Origin: Halobacillus salinus
GTDB taxonomy: Bacteria; Bacillota; Bacilli; Bacillales; Halobacillaceae
Direction: 5' to 3'
DNA length: 64,000 nt
Assembly: GCF_004684905.1 (NCBI RefSeq)
Contig: NZ_SRJC01000001.1
Coordinates: 1,901,001-1,965,000, forward strand
Positions 26,656 to 35,105 of this stretch are shown one piece after another (positions within the stretch are counted from its first letter, which is position 1; each line of letters starts with the position of its first letter). Made by a program: the position numbers and the translations under genes. The notes beneath the pieces were generated by a model. That model ran no database searches. It was given only the letters and a program-made list of their open reading frames with translations, and was not told the origin of the DNA.

Positions 26656-27774
26656 TTAATAAATAATTCCGTGCTGCACAATTTCCACGTCTACCTTGGG
26701 CGTTATCTTCATATTGGGGAAGGTTTCTTTCCAATCCAACTTTTCATATACCTTTGGATGATAGGCTCTCACCTGCCTGCCAATCCCCCAGATATCACTA
26801 TTAGCTTCCTGCATCATACCAATAATCTCTTCTGCATCTTTCGTTAAAGTTTCAGACAGTTTTTTGTCCAATTCATCAATGGTACTCTTTTTGTCTAGGT
26901 GGTCAGCTGGATACTCCACGACTCTTACTCTCAGTTTGAGGTTGATATCTGTCGAAACAGTATCCCCCTCCGCCTTTATATCGACTTTCCGTTTATACTT
27001 TATGACATTGACAGTAACGTAGTTATACCGTTCGTCTTCGAACTTGTCACTGACCTTTTTTGTTAAGTGTGCCGATTTTCCTTTGTACCCCTGTAGCAGC
27101 AAATACATGGTAGCTTGTCCGACGGGGATATCTATACCGGAATAATGATTTCCATGGAAGAGCCCCATCCCGGAAAATTTGATCGACTGCTTTTCTTCAT
27201 CAACCGCAAGTAATGGCAGAGAAAAATCCTCACCTGGTTCAAATAGTTCGGCACAGATCAGCTGGATATTCTCACCTGTTGTGTGAGAAGAAGCTTCGGC
27301 GCCTTCTAAAAGCCCGCTGATGTACTCGGATATACGGGTATCACTAATGTTCTGGTAAGACAACACCTCTGATGCCTTCCCTTTTGCTATTGCAAGATGT
27401 GCATTAAGGTTGTTAGACGGATTGCGGTAAAATTCATCGAGCACAGAGTATATATTTTTCTTCGCTAGCTCTTCTCCAATTACCAATACTCTCAACTTCC
27501 CTGGATCGAAAGATTCCGAAATCGACTGGTCAGTAAAATCCCTTGCTTCGAGTGGAGTGTTCGCTTCTGTAGACAGGATTTGAACCCTTTCTTGCGATTG
27601 CCCTTCAGAAGCTCGGTTTATTGTCGGAATGGAGACCGTCTCTACAATCTTTCCATCCTCGCCCTCATCGAATCCCATCGTTAAGACAAGTTTCACATTC
27701 TTAAATTGGCGTTCATCCCAACAGCCTGTGAGCAAAACCAATGCGCAAAGAATGATGAGTAATCGTTTGGTCAT
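26656..27774 (-). CDS. Ger(x)C-family germination lipoprotein, operon 2
   Basis: C subunit of a second nutrient germinant receptor, 372 residues. The signal MTKRLLIILCALVLLTGC gives a lipidated Cys at 18, followed by WDERQFKN, a family signature. The C-terminal domain ends with the usual W...FPNMKITPKVDVEI pattern. The start overlaps the gerB stop (ATGA). It differs clearly from the operon 1 copy, so the two receptors probably answer different nutrients. Confidence 0.92.
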   Translation of the reverse strand: MTKRLLIILCALVLLTGCWDERQFKNVKLVLTMGFDEGEDGKIVETVSIPTINRASEGQSQERVQILSTEANTPLEARDFTDQSISESFDPGKLRVLVIGEELAKKNIYSVLDEFYRNPSNNLNAHLAIAKGKASEVLSYQNISDTRISEYISGLLEGAEASSHTTGENIQLICAELFEPGEDFSLPLLAVDEEKQSIKFSGMGLFHGNHYSGIDIPVGQATMYLLLQGYKGKSAHLTKKVSDKFEDERYNYVTVNVIKYKRKVDIKAEGDTVSTDINLKLRVRVVEYPADHLDKKSTIDELDKKLSETLTKDAEEIIGMMQEANSDIWGIGRQVRAYHPKVYEKLDWKETFPNMKITPKVDVEIVQHGIIY

Positions 27775-28988
27775 GTGGACCGCTCCTTTTTCTGTTGAAT
27801 TCGCTTATAGATCAGAACGTAAACGAGGAGCAAGAAAGGCATCAGAAATGTCAGTGCATACCCTTCATAAACAACAATAGTTGAATATTTTTCTAACCGC
27901 TCCATATCAAGTCCCACAAATTGGGATAATGAAAAGATCAAGATACTGACTATCAAAGTAAACAGCTTGATCGACTTTGCCCGGAATATCTGCTGCAAAC
28001 CGAAGGAAGCCATGTATAAATAAGTGGTGTAGGAGGTCGCCACCGAAACAAACCACACCGAAATAAAAAACAAGTCAATACGTGCAACGAAAGGCATCTC
28101 GAAGGATTTCAGCATGTACAATAATGGTTCGGTAACTAGCGACAATTCTTTGGTACTGAAGAAAGAATACGAGATCAGCAACGTCAGCATATAGAAGGAG
28201 AACGTAAACAAATGAGCTTGTAGTATCGTCTTCAATTTCTCACGAGGCTTACCTTCCACCTTGGAGAACACCACAAGAGAAAGAAAAAACCCTAGGAATG
28301 ACATAAATGCTTCCGTCGATCCTTGCAAAATCTTCCCTATTCCTACTTCGCCGATTGGTAATAAATACATCCAATGAGCCTCTTTGAAACTCAAAAACAT
28401 CAATACGATCAAGAAAATTAGAAGGATAGAAACCATGGTATAGAACCTGGCAATGACAAGAAGTCCCCCATTGCACATGTACAAACCGACAACGACCATA
28501 CATAACGCTAACACCCAAAATGGAGTGTTCGGAAGCACCCACAAACTGATCATCCTACCAAACAACAGCAGAATCAGCCTGGCTACCATACAAAAATAGA
28601 TAATATACAAAATAGAGAAGACGACGCCTCCCCATCTTGTAAAGAGTTTTTCGTTGATTTGATAAAAGTCATCATTCGGGAACTGCTTCGCGATAAAATA
28701 CAAAACGATGAGAATGATAGGTAGTAGTGAACCAGCAATCGCCAATGAAATCCACCCATCCTGCTTCGCAACCTGGTGAAGATCAGAAGGAAGAGAAAGC
28801 ACTCCGACCCCTATCTGAGTTTGGATAAGCAAAAAGAAGAATTGTCGCCTTGAAATTTTCTGCTGTTGATTAGGAGTCGGCGTTTGGACCGCTTTCTGAA
28901 CCTGTTGACTTACCTTCTTCAATGGATTGTTTTGGCTGCTGCTGGTTGTTTGATCGCTCAACTTCTTTCCACTCCCTTGATGGTCCAA
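27771..28988 (-). CDS. GerB-family germinant receptor B subunit, operon 2
   Basis: Spore-permease subunit with about ten membrane helices; the first reads FFFLLIQTQIGVGVLSLPSD. The frame is open from a TTG at 28988 (405 aa), overlapping gerA by 119 bases. A second TTG at 28961, ten bases after AAGGGAG, is also possible. Even then the overlap is about 90 bases and the protein keeps a polar Gln/Pro-rich N-terminal extension of about 40 residues not seen in the operon 1 copy. The true start is uncertain. Confidence 0.88.
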   Translation of the reverse strand: MDHQGSGKKLSDQTTSSSQNNPLKKVSQQVQKAVQTPTPNQQQKISRRQFFFLLIQTQIGVGVLSLPSDLHQVAKQDGWISLAIAGSLLPIILIVLYFIAKQFPNDDFYQINEKLFTRWGGVVFSILYIIYFCMVARLILLLFGRMISLWVLPNTPFWVLALCMVVVGLYMCNGGLLVIARFYTMVSILLIFLIVLMFLSFKEAHWMYLLPIGEVGIGKILQGSTEAFMSFLGFFLSLVVFSKVEGKPREKLKTILQAHLFTFSFYMLTLLISYSFFSTKELSLVTEPLLYMLKSFEMPFVARIDLFFISVWFVSVATSYTTYLYMASFGLQQIFRAKSIKLFTLIVSILIFSLSQFVGLDMERLEKYSTIVVYEGYALTFLMPFLLLVYVLIYKRIQQKKERST

Positions 28989-30474
28989 CTACTCCCGGTT
29001 GGATTGCACGAGAATCTTTTGGCCGTTCATTCATTAAGTATATTGGCACTCTAATAAACGTATCTTTCAAGTCCTTAATACGTAATGGAGCGACCGGAGA
29101 GAGATAGGGGACGCCGAATGATTCTAAACGTGTCATATGAATCAAAATCATCATAAAACCAAAAGTTATTCCAATAAATCCAAGAGTTCCTGCTAAGAAA
29201 ATCAAGGGAAATGTCAGAAGTCGCAATGTCGTACTCATTTCATTGGAGGGAACTACAAAAGAGGCAATGGCGGTCAACGCAACGACGATAACCATCAAGT
29301 TGGATACCAGGCCTGCTTTTACAACAGCATCACCAATGACGAGACCTCCGACAATCCCGATTGTTTGTCCGATCGGCTGCGGCAGCCTTATCCCCGCTTC
29401 CCGTATTAGCTCGATAATGACAACCATCACCAGTGCCTCAATCAACGGGGGATAGGCAATTCCGTTGATCGTCTGCTTGACAGGCATGATCAACTCATCA
29501 GGAATAACTTCGAAATGAAAGCTAACGACAGCAATATAAAAAGCCGGCATCCCTACCGCAATAATGAAACTCGCTAGACGAATCAGACGCACGAAGGTGC
29601 CTGTAAACCATCGCATGTTGTAGTCATCGGATGATTGGTAGAACGAAAAGAACGTAGACGGAGCGATTAACGTCGTCGGGCTCCCTTCGTTCATAATCGC
29701 TACCCTGCCTTCGATCAGGTTCGCCACTACACGATCCGGTCGCTCTGTATTGAGCATTTGCGGGAAAGGGGAGAATGTCTGGTCCTCAATAAACTCCTCC
29801 ACATACCCTGGACTGTGAATCATATCTGCACTGATGTATTTCAGACGGTGCTCTATTTCTTGAACCAGCTCCGGATCTGTCACCCCGTCCAAATATAATA
29901 GCGCCATATTATTGTTCGTTTTTTTACCAACTTTGAAGTATTTAATGGTTAAATCCCTGTTTTCGATTCGCTTTCTGACTAAATTGATGTTCACCATGAT
30001 ATTTTCAATGAACCCATCATGCGAACCGCGAACGATTTTTTCATTCTGTGGTTCCTCTGTACTTCTATTGAAGGACGCTGTCACATTGAACTGGGAAATA
30101 TGGCGCGATCCGTCTTGTATATAAATTGCATGACCTTTCAATAGCGCCTTTATTGCCTCTTCTAGGTTTTTAGTGACCCTTGAACTAGGTATCTTACTGA
30201 TATCGTCTACATGGCCCAATTCTATTGGTGAAAAGATTGCTTCGTGTAATTTCTCCTGATCCACAAGCGTCTCCAAATACATGAGCGCCGCCTGTCCCTT
30301 TTCCAATATTCGGATTCTCAAATCGCTTGTGCGATTGAATTCATTGGTGAGGTAATCTACATTGTCTGCTAATTTCGTCGAACTCGGCTGTTCCGGCTCC
30401 TTTGCCTGATCAACAATAGTCCTATCTTTCAACTTTTCATGATCTCCGAAAAATAATCGTTTCATAAATCCCAT
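28870..30474 (-). CDS. GerA-family germinant receptor A subunit, operon 2
   Basis: A subunit of the second receptor, 534 residues from ATG 30474 (AGGTG six bases upstream; in-frame starts to 30483 exist). Hydrophilic N-domain, then about five membrane segments, then a polar cytoplasmic tail of about 50 residues rich in Gln, Ser and Glu that overlaps gerB. Family motifs TERPDRVVANLIEGRVAIMN and PPLIEALVMVVIIELIREAG are present. No strong sigma-G promoter is visible upstream. Confidence 0.92.
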   Translation of the reverse strand: MGFMKRLFFGDHEKLKDRTIVDQAKEPEQPSSTKLADNVDYLTNEFNRTSDLRIRILEKGQAALMYLETLVDQEKLHEAIFSPIELGHVDDISKIPSSRVTKNLEEAIKALLKGHAIYIQDGSRHISQFNVTASFNRSTEEPQNEKIVRGSHDGFIENIMVNINLVRKRIENRDLTIKYFKVGKKTNNNMALLYLDGVTDPELVQEIEHRLKYISADMIHSPGYVEEFIEDQTFSPFPQMLNTERPDRVVANLIEGRVAIMNEGSPTTLIAPSTFFSFYQSSDDYNMRWFTGTFVRLIRLASFIIAVGMPAFYIAVVSFHFEVIPDELIMPVKQTINGIAYPPLIEALVMVVIIELIREAGIRLPQPIGQTIGIVGGLVIGDAVVKAGLVSNLMVIVVALTAIASFVVPSNEMSTTLRLLTFPLIFLAGTLGFIGITFGFMMILIHMTRLESFGVPYLSPVAPLRIKDLKDTFIRVPIYLMNERPKDSRAIQPGVVGPSREWKEVERSNNQQQPKQSIEEGKSTGSESGPNADS

Positions 30475-30541
30475 AGTCATCACCTATCGTTAGGCTTCCA
30501 CCAACAGCTGGAACTATACGGTAAGATTGTTAGAAATAAAG

Positions 30542-30570
30542 AAAAAAACCACAGCTTAGAAGCTGTGGTT
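30542..30570 (-). terminator. Terminator after the purine permease
   Basis: The perfect stem ACCACAGCTT / AAGCTGTGGT is followed by seven T on the minus strand. Confidence 0.92.
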
Positions 30571-31862
30571 TAGTGTCCTGGGAAGAAGATCATCTGCAGG
30601 ATAAAGATGATCGCAAATACATATAAAATCCAGTGGACCTCTTTCCCTTTTCCTTTTACTAATTTCAGTAGTGGGTACGTAATAAAACCGAACGCAATTC
30701 CTGTCGCAATACTTGAGGTTAACGGCATGATCAAAATGGTGATGAAAGCAGGAAAGGCATCATCGAACGATCCCCAGTTCACCTTTGCCAGCCCTTCCAT
30801 CATAAAGCAACCGACAATGATCAGCACTGGCGCTGTGATGGCCGGGACTCCTGATACCGCACCGACTACTGGCGAGAAGAACATAGACAAGATGAACAAT
30901 CCAGCAACAACCATCGTTGTAAGCCCTGTACGTCCACCTGCTGCTACACCTGAAGATGATTCAATGTAGGCAGAAGAAGGGCTCGTTCCGAACATCGCAC
31001 CTACTGTTGTCGCTGTGGCATCCGCTGTCAAGGCAGCACGTGCTCTTGGAAGGCTTCCATCTTTTCTAATAAAGCCTGCTTGTTCCGCAACACCGACCAT
31101 CGTTCCGGTCGTATCGAAGATCGTCACTAGTAAGAATGCAAAAATGACAGTATAAAGTCCATTGCTGATGACCCCTGCTATATCAATGTCCCAGAAAACG
31201 GGCGCTGGGGGAACTGATGCTACGGCTTCGATCTGCAACTGCCCTGTAAAATAGGCCACGATTCCGGTGATGATCATTCCGATAAAGAGGCCGCCTGTCA
31301 CATTCCTTGAGATAAGAATCAATGTAACAATAAGACCGAGTACAGTAAGAGCAGTGGACGGAGTCGTTAAATCGCCGAGTGTGACTAATGTCGTCTCACT
31401 AGCCACAATAATCCCTGACATACGCAAGCCCAAGAAGGCGATAAACAGCCCGATACCAGATGTGATGCCGTATTTTAAGGAAGATGGTATGGCCGTAATC
31501 AAGATTTCTCTCAAACGCGTCAAACTAAGAATGACAAACAATATTCCAGCGAGGAATACCGCTCCGAATATAACAGAATAACTTACATCCTGTTGAATTA
31601 CTTCTGTGACAAAATAAGCATTCAACCCCATCCCGGGTGCAATCGCAATGGGATAGTTGGCGGCAAATGCCATAATTAAAGTCCCTACAACGGCGGCAAT
31701 AATCGTCGCCATGAATACTTGATCAATCGGCACACCTGCATTAGACAGGATAGCTGGGTTGACCACTACGATGTAGACCATCGTCAGAAAGGTCGTAAAA
31801 CCTGCAATCAGTTCTGTTTTTATGTTGGTTTGGTTCTCTTCTAATCGAAAAAATTTATTCAT
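30570..31862 (-). CDS. NCS2-family guanine/hypoxanthine permease (PbuG/PbuO-like)
   Basis: Purine-base importer of the AzgA branch, 430 residues with about 12-14 membrane helices. The N-terminal TELIAGFTTFLTMVYIVVVNP and APGMGLNAYF, and GTSPSSAYIESSSGVAAGGRTG in the middle, are diagnostic. Length and control resemble B. subtilis PbuO (432 aa) more than PbuG, since no purine riboswitch precedes it; a PurR-like operator does. The AAAGGAGCGTT ribosome site fixes the start. Confidence 0.92.
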   Translation of the reverse strand: MNKFFRLEENQTNIKTELIAGFTTFLTMVYIVVVNPAILSNAGVPIDQVFMATIIAAVVGTLIMAFAANYPIAIAPGMGLNAYFVTEVIQQDVSYSVIFGAVFLAGILFVILSLTRLREILITAIPSSLKYGITSGIGLFIAFLGLRMSGIIVASETTLVTLGDLTTPSTALTVLGLIVTLILISRNVTGGLFIGMIITGIVAYFTGQLQIEAVASVPPAPVFWDIDIAGVISNGLYTVIFAFLLVTIFDTTGTMVGVAEQAGFIRKDGSLPRARAALTADATATTVGAMFGTSPSSAYIESSSGVAAGGRTGLTTMVVAGLFILSMFFSPVVGAVSGVPAITAPVLIIVGCFMMEGLAKVNWGSFDDAFPAFITILIMPLTSSIATGIAFGFITYPLLKLVKGKGKEVHWILYVFAIIFILQMIFFPGH

Positions 31863-31908
31863 TCATAACGCTCCTTTATTTTCAAAAGGTGAAATAACAA
31901 CAGGACTC

Positions 31909-31957
31909 ATCATATAACGGATACGAACAAAAATCAACCATTTAATTTTAATGTTCG
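31909..31957 (-). promoter_or_regulatory. Sigma-A promoter overlapped by two inverted PurR boxes
   Basis: Minus-strand TTGATT (31932-31937) and TATGAT (31909-31914) are 17 bases apart. Inverted ACGAAC cores at 31923-31928 and 31953-31957 resemble PurBoxes (AWWWCCGAACWWT, one mismatch each). Their 24-base core spacing is close to that of B. subtilis PurR operators. One box lies inside the promoter, so repression by PurR is likely. Confidence 0.65.
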
Positions 31958-31971
31958 TGTTTAGGACCCAC

Positions 31972-32002
31972 AAAAAAACAGAGTAACATATCGTTACTCT
32001 GT
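31972..32002 (-). terminator. Terminator after ydbT
   Basis: The perfect stem ACAGAGTAAC / GTTACTCTGT with seven T on the minus strand overlaps the ydbT stop. Confidence 0.9.
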
Positions 32003-33460
32003 CACCTTCTTCGGATCAGGTTGATACCAATCCATTAGCTGATCGACGGTATCTTCCCTCAGGTAATTACATTCCGCAAATTGACCTCCTGCTCCAGACT
32101 TCAGCGCTACTTGTATATGACTGAGTTCGATTCTTTTTTGAAGAATTGTCTGCTTTTTATAAGCGGATTGAATACGGTGCTTTTTCATAATGAATGTTTG
32201 CTTTAGAATCGACCTGCTGCGAAGTGTCAATTGTTTGCCTGTGAGATTCCACCCAGCGTCATAGTACGCAAGCCATCCAAGAGCAGTTGCCCCTAGAGCA
32301 ACCAGAATGCTTAACAATCCTAAAGGAAAGAAATAAATACTTACCGGAATAACCGCTATCCAGAACAACCAGGATTGTCTCACTATATATCTAGGGAGCG
32401 CACGACGTGGAGGACGACTGAATTCAACATCTATCGTATAATCTTCGAGAATTCTTTGCATCACAGCACTAATCTCTGCTTTCTTGATGAAAGGAAGTAA
32501 CCTTAATTGGTTCTCATCCCCTTGCATGATTGCTCCACCAGCACTAATGATGGTAACTGATGCATACCCTAGTGGTTGCCTGATGATATTTTCGTCGATC
32601 CTGAGACCTTGGATCCGGTTAATTGGAATCGTCGTCTGCTTTTTCTCAAGCCACCCTCTAGTAATGATCAAATCATCATCTTGAATCATCACCCTGAAGT
32701 TTGCGTAGCGGAACAATGTTAAGACAATCGATATTACATAAGCAATTGCTAAAACTAGAATTGCGGTAAACGCTACTATCAGTACACCGATTTGAATCCA
32801 GTCTACTATTTCCTGATAAATGGCTCCTAAAGGGAGTGCATCCATCACTTGCGAGAAGAATACTCCAACACCGGATAGCACCACACCTGCACCACCTGAA
32901 GTAATAGCCATCAAAATAATTTCTTTCATTCTCATTTCATAAAGAGGAGTGCTGACACTCTCAGCCGTTTCCTGTTCCGTTACTTCGTCTCCCTCACTGA
33001 TAGAAGGATCCTGTTTATACTGAGCGATCATTTCTTCGAGCTCTTCTGCTTCTTGTTTGTGTATTGCCGTTAGCTCTGCTTCTGCCCCGTCATTTCCAGA
33101 ACCAGCTGTTTCCACGGACACTTTCACCAGTTGGAAGGGCCGATGAAAAATCCCTTCAGAGAAGTCGAGGCTCTGAATCCGTTCGATAGGAATATATCGT
33201 TTCTTACGTATGAACAGTCCGTACTCAATCCTTAGTTCGCCTTCTTCCATACGGTACGTAAAGCGGAGCCAGCGAACGATTCCCCCAACCAATATAAATA
33301 ACAAGATTGCAGATGTAACAGTTAAAGGAATCCATTCAATCTCACCACTGAACCCTCCATTCAGAAAGAACAAAGCAACCAAAGGGAAAAGGGCATCTTT
33401 CAGTCCTTTGACAAAGTTGATCACGGCAGAAATGGGATGTAGCCGCTTCGGTTCAAACAT
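31994..33460 (-). CDS. ydbT: YdbT-like membrane protein with bacterial PH domains
   Basis: Membrane protein of 488 residues from ATG 33460, which overlaps the ydbS stop by 8 bases (the frame is open to 33481). It has two N-terminal membrane segments, a bPH2 domain (about 60-140), further membrane pairs near 190-260 and 365-410, and additional bPH2 repeats (RFTYRMEEGELRIEYGLF, DDDLIITRGWLEKKQTTIPI). In B. subtilis the YdbST pair protects against certain bacteriocins such as amylocyclicin. Function here is inferred from that pair. Confidence 0.87.
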   Translation of the reverse strand: MFEPKRLHPISAVINFVKGLKDALFPLVALFFLNGGFSGEIEWIPLTVTSAILLFILVGGIVRWLRFTYRMEEGELRIEYGLFIRKKRYIPIERIQSLDFSEGIFHRPFQLVKVSVETAGSGNDGAEAELTAIHKQEAEELEEMIAQYKQDPSISEGDEVTEQETAESVSTPLYEMRMKEIILMAITSGGAGVVLSGVGVFFSQVMDALPLGAIYQEIVDWIQIGVLIVAFTAILVLAIAYVISIVLTLFRYANFRVMIQDDDLIITRGWLEKKQTTIPINRIQGLRIDENIIRQPLGYASVTIISAGGAIMQGDENQLRLLPFIKKAEISAVMQRILEDYTIDVEFSRPPRRALPRYIVRQSWLFWIAVIPVSIYFFPLGLLSILVALGATALGWLAYYDAGWNLTGKQLTLRSRSILKQTFIMKKHRIQSAYKKQTILQKRIELSHIQVALKSGAGGQFAECNYLREDTVDQLMDWYQPDPKKVTE

Positions 33461-33935
33461 CGTCTTCCGCCACCCTTGCAAGAGACGAAATCGAACGTCT
33501 CAACTCTTCTGCTTCTCTTTCATCAAGTGCTGGTATTTTATGTACCGTTGCAGCAGTTGAAATACTGATCGTTGATAAGCGGAACTTTCTTAATAATGGT
33601 CCCTGCTCTGTGTCCACATGCTGCACACGGACCATAGGTACCAATGTTTTGGTAATCCAGAATATCCCTTGTTGCAGTTCAATATCCTGTTCTGTTACTT
33701 CATATCTCCAACTTCTCCACTTCAAAGACGGAAAAAGCCACACCATTCCGACTAATTCTAAGATCAATACACCTGCAGCAATCCAAAGAATAAAGCTCGG
33801 CCAGTCCCATATTAGAATGGCGACAAGAAGTCCTATACTTATGATTAGCGTTATCCCGAATTGAATGAGTCCACTGATTCTCCACAATCTCAATGCCCTT
33901 CTTGATATTTGACGGGCAGGTTCATAATTCATCAT
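33453..33935 (-). CDS. ydbS: YdbS-like membrane protein with bacterial PH domain
   Basis: Protein of 160 residues with two membrane segments (about 21-65) followed by one bPH2 domain (about 75-150, TEQDIELQQGIFWITKTLVPMVRVQHVDTEQG split by the usual Pro-Met/Val turn). It is the first gene of the ydbST pair, and its stop overlaps the ydbT start. GAGGTGG precedes the ATG. Confidence 0.86.
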   Translation of the reverse strand: MMNYEPARQISRRALRLWRISGLIQFGITLIISIGLLVAILIWDWPSFILWIAAGVLILELVGMVWLFPSLKWRSWRYEVTEQDIELQQGIFWITKTLVPMVRVQHVDTEQGPLLRKFRLSTISISTAATVHKIPALDEREAEELRRSISSLARVAEDDV

Positions 33936-33984
33936 TGACCACCTCTATATTCTTTCCATACGTAATAGGATGACTATTCGTTTC

Positions 33985-34020
33985 AAAAAAACAGATACGA
34001 CCTTGCAGCCATATCTGTTC
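33985..34020 (-). terminator. Terminator after proC
   Basis: The stem AACAGATA / TATCTGTT with a GC-poor inner part and a seven-T run on the minus strand follows the proC stop. Confidence 0.75.
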
Positions 34021-34034
34021 TCTTTGACGATATG

Positions 34035-34847
34035 TTATTTTCCACTAGATAAATCTTTAGACTTTTTAGTACAGGCATTCATAGCCTGAATGATTGAACT
34101 TCTAAGTCCTGTTTGTTCCAGTGTATTGACTCCTTCGATCGTCACTCCACCCGGTGTACAGACCGCATCCTTCAGCTCTCCGGGATGACGGCCGGTCTCG
34201 AGCACCATTTTGGCAGCTCCTTGCACAGCTTGCGAAGCTAACTTATAAGCTTTATCCCGTGGAAATCCTTGTTGCACAGCTGTGTCAGCCATCGCTTCAA
34301 TGAACATATAAACAAATGCCGGTGATGAACCACTCACTGCCGGAACCGCATCCATTAAACTCTCTTGGATTACTTCAGCCTCACCGAAACTTTCGAACAC
34401 TTCCATCACGTCTGCAAGTTCCTCGTCTGTAACAAAATCATTAGGACAGAGCACACTCATTCCTTGTCCGACGAGGGAAGGAGTGTTTGGCATCGACCGG
34501 ATCACCTTTACGTTTTTATCAAAAGCTGCCTTCATCTGATCGAGCGTAATTCCGGCAGCGATTGTCACCACTACCGTCTCCTCATCTACTTCATCACGAA
34601 TCTCCTGAATGACTCCTTGGTAAACATACGGTTTCACAGCAAGAAACAATAAATCGCTTTCACGAGCTAACTTCTTATTATCAGTGGAAATTTGGATCCC
34701 AATTTCATCTGTAACAAAATCGATTGTTTCATCAGAAAGTGCCGTCGCAGCAATTTCACCGGGCTTTACGATGCCTGCTCCGATCATACCTTGAATCATC
34801 GCTTGTCCCATTTGTCCACAACCAATAAAACCAATTTTCTTATTCAC
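34035..34847 (-). CDS. proC: Pyrroline-5-carboxylate reductase
   Basis: Last enzyme of proline synthesis: reduces pyrroline-5-carboxylate with NAD(P)H. The Rossmann motif IGFIGCGQMGQAM is at the N-terminus, and the C-terminal PGGVTIEGVNTLE is the family signature. The ORF can begin at ATG 34853, but that lies only one base after AGGAGGG; the GTG at 34847 has ideal spacing (7), so I use it (270 aa). A sigma-A promoter lies 23 bases upstream. In halophilic bacilli proline is also a compatible solute, though this single gene need not be osmotically controlled. Confidence 0.93.
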   Translation of the reverse strand: MNKKIGFIGCGQMGQAMIQGMIGAGIVKPGEIAATALSDETIDFVTDEIGIQISTDNKKLARESDLLFLAVKPYVYQGVIQEIRDEVDEETVVVTIAAGITLDQMKAAFDKNVKVIRSMPNTPSLVGQGMSVLCPNDFVTDEELADVMEVFESFGEAEVIQESLMDAVPAVSGSSPAFVYMFIEAMADTAVQQGFPRDKAYKLASQAVQGAAKMVLETGRHPGELKDAVCTPGGVTIEGVNTLEQTGLRSSIIQAMNACTKKSKDLSSGK

Positions 34848-34869
34848 GTTCATCCCTCCTAGTTCTCTT

Positions 34870-34898
34870 ATTGTATAGGAAGTACGTCATCTTCACAA
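34870..34898 (-). promoter_or_regulatory. Sigma-A promoter of proC
   Basis: Minus-strand TTGTGA (34893-34898) and TACAAT (34870-34875) are 17 bases apart. Confidence 0.7.
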
Positions 34899-34967
34899 TC
34901 TTTCTCAGGTGAAGTTATACCGAGCTGTAAAGAACTAGTAAATTTTTCTCGTTTTCGCTGTTAGAGG

Positions 34968-34996
34968 TTTACATTTGTACTGCGATTCCCTATAAT
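34968..34996 (+). promoter_or_regulatory. Sigma-A promoter of a candidate small RNA
   Basis: TTTACA (34968-34973) and TATAAT (34991-34996) are exactly 17 bases apart on the plus strand, where no protein gene follows before the next terminator. Confidence 0.75.
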
Positions 34997-35012
34997 AAAT
35001 AGTGTATTCTTC

Positions 35013-35044
35013 ATATCATAGCGATTTACCAAAAATATCATAGC
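35013..35044 (+). repeat. Direct repeat ATATCATAGC x2
   Basis: Two identical 10-base copies begin 22 bases apart (about two helical turns) inside the candidate small RNA. They could be a protein-binding pair or paired RNA seed sites. Confidence 0.6.
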
Positions 35045-35053
35045 TGCTACGAG

Positions 35054-35084
35054 AAAAGCCGAGCTGTTCAAGCTCGGCTTTTTT
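35054..35084. terminator. Bidirectional terminator
   Basis: A perfect 10-bp stem AAGCCGAGCT / AGCTCGGCTT with six T on the plus strand and four on the minus. It ends the candidate small RNA and the convergent antiporter gene. Confidence 0.92.
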
Positions 35085-35105
35085 CGTTGTGTTATAAACA
35101 GACCG

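Larger units (their letters stand above)
35003..35084 (+). ncRNA. Candidate small RNA, about 80 nt
   Basis: A strong promoter upstream and a strong terminator (35054-35084) bracket about 80 bases with no ribosome site and no credible ORF. The body holds two copies of ATATCATAGC at 35013-35022 and 35035-35044, starting 22 bases apart. The unit lies between proC and the convergent antiporter gene. It could be a small regulatory RNA; expression is unproven. Confidence 0.5.

Noticed and set aside
30484..30541. Sigma-G promoter for gerABC operon 2
   Set aside because: The best -10 (CGTATAG) differs clearly from CATACTA and no -35 fits, so I do not annotate it.
31863..31993. Purine riboswitch before the NCS2 permease
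   Set aside because: The leader is too short and has no aptamer core (CTCTAC / TACGAG-type pairs); PurR boxes explain control better.
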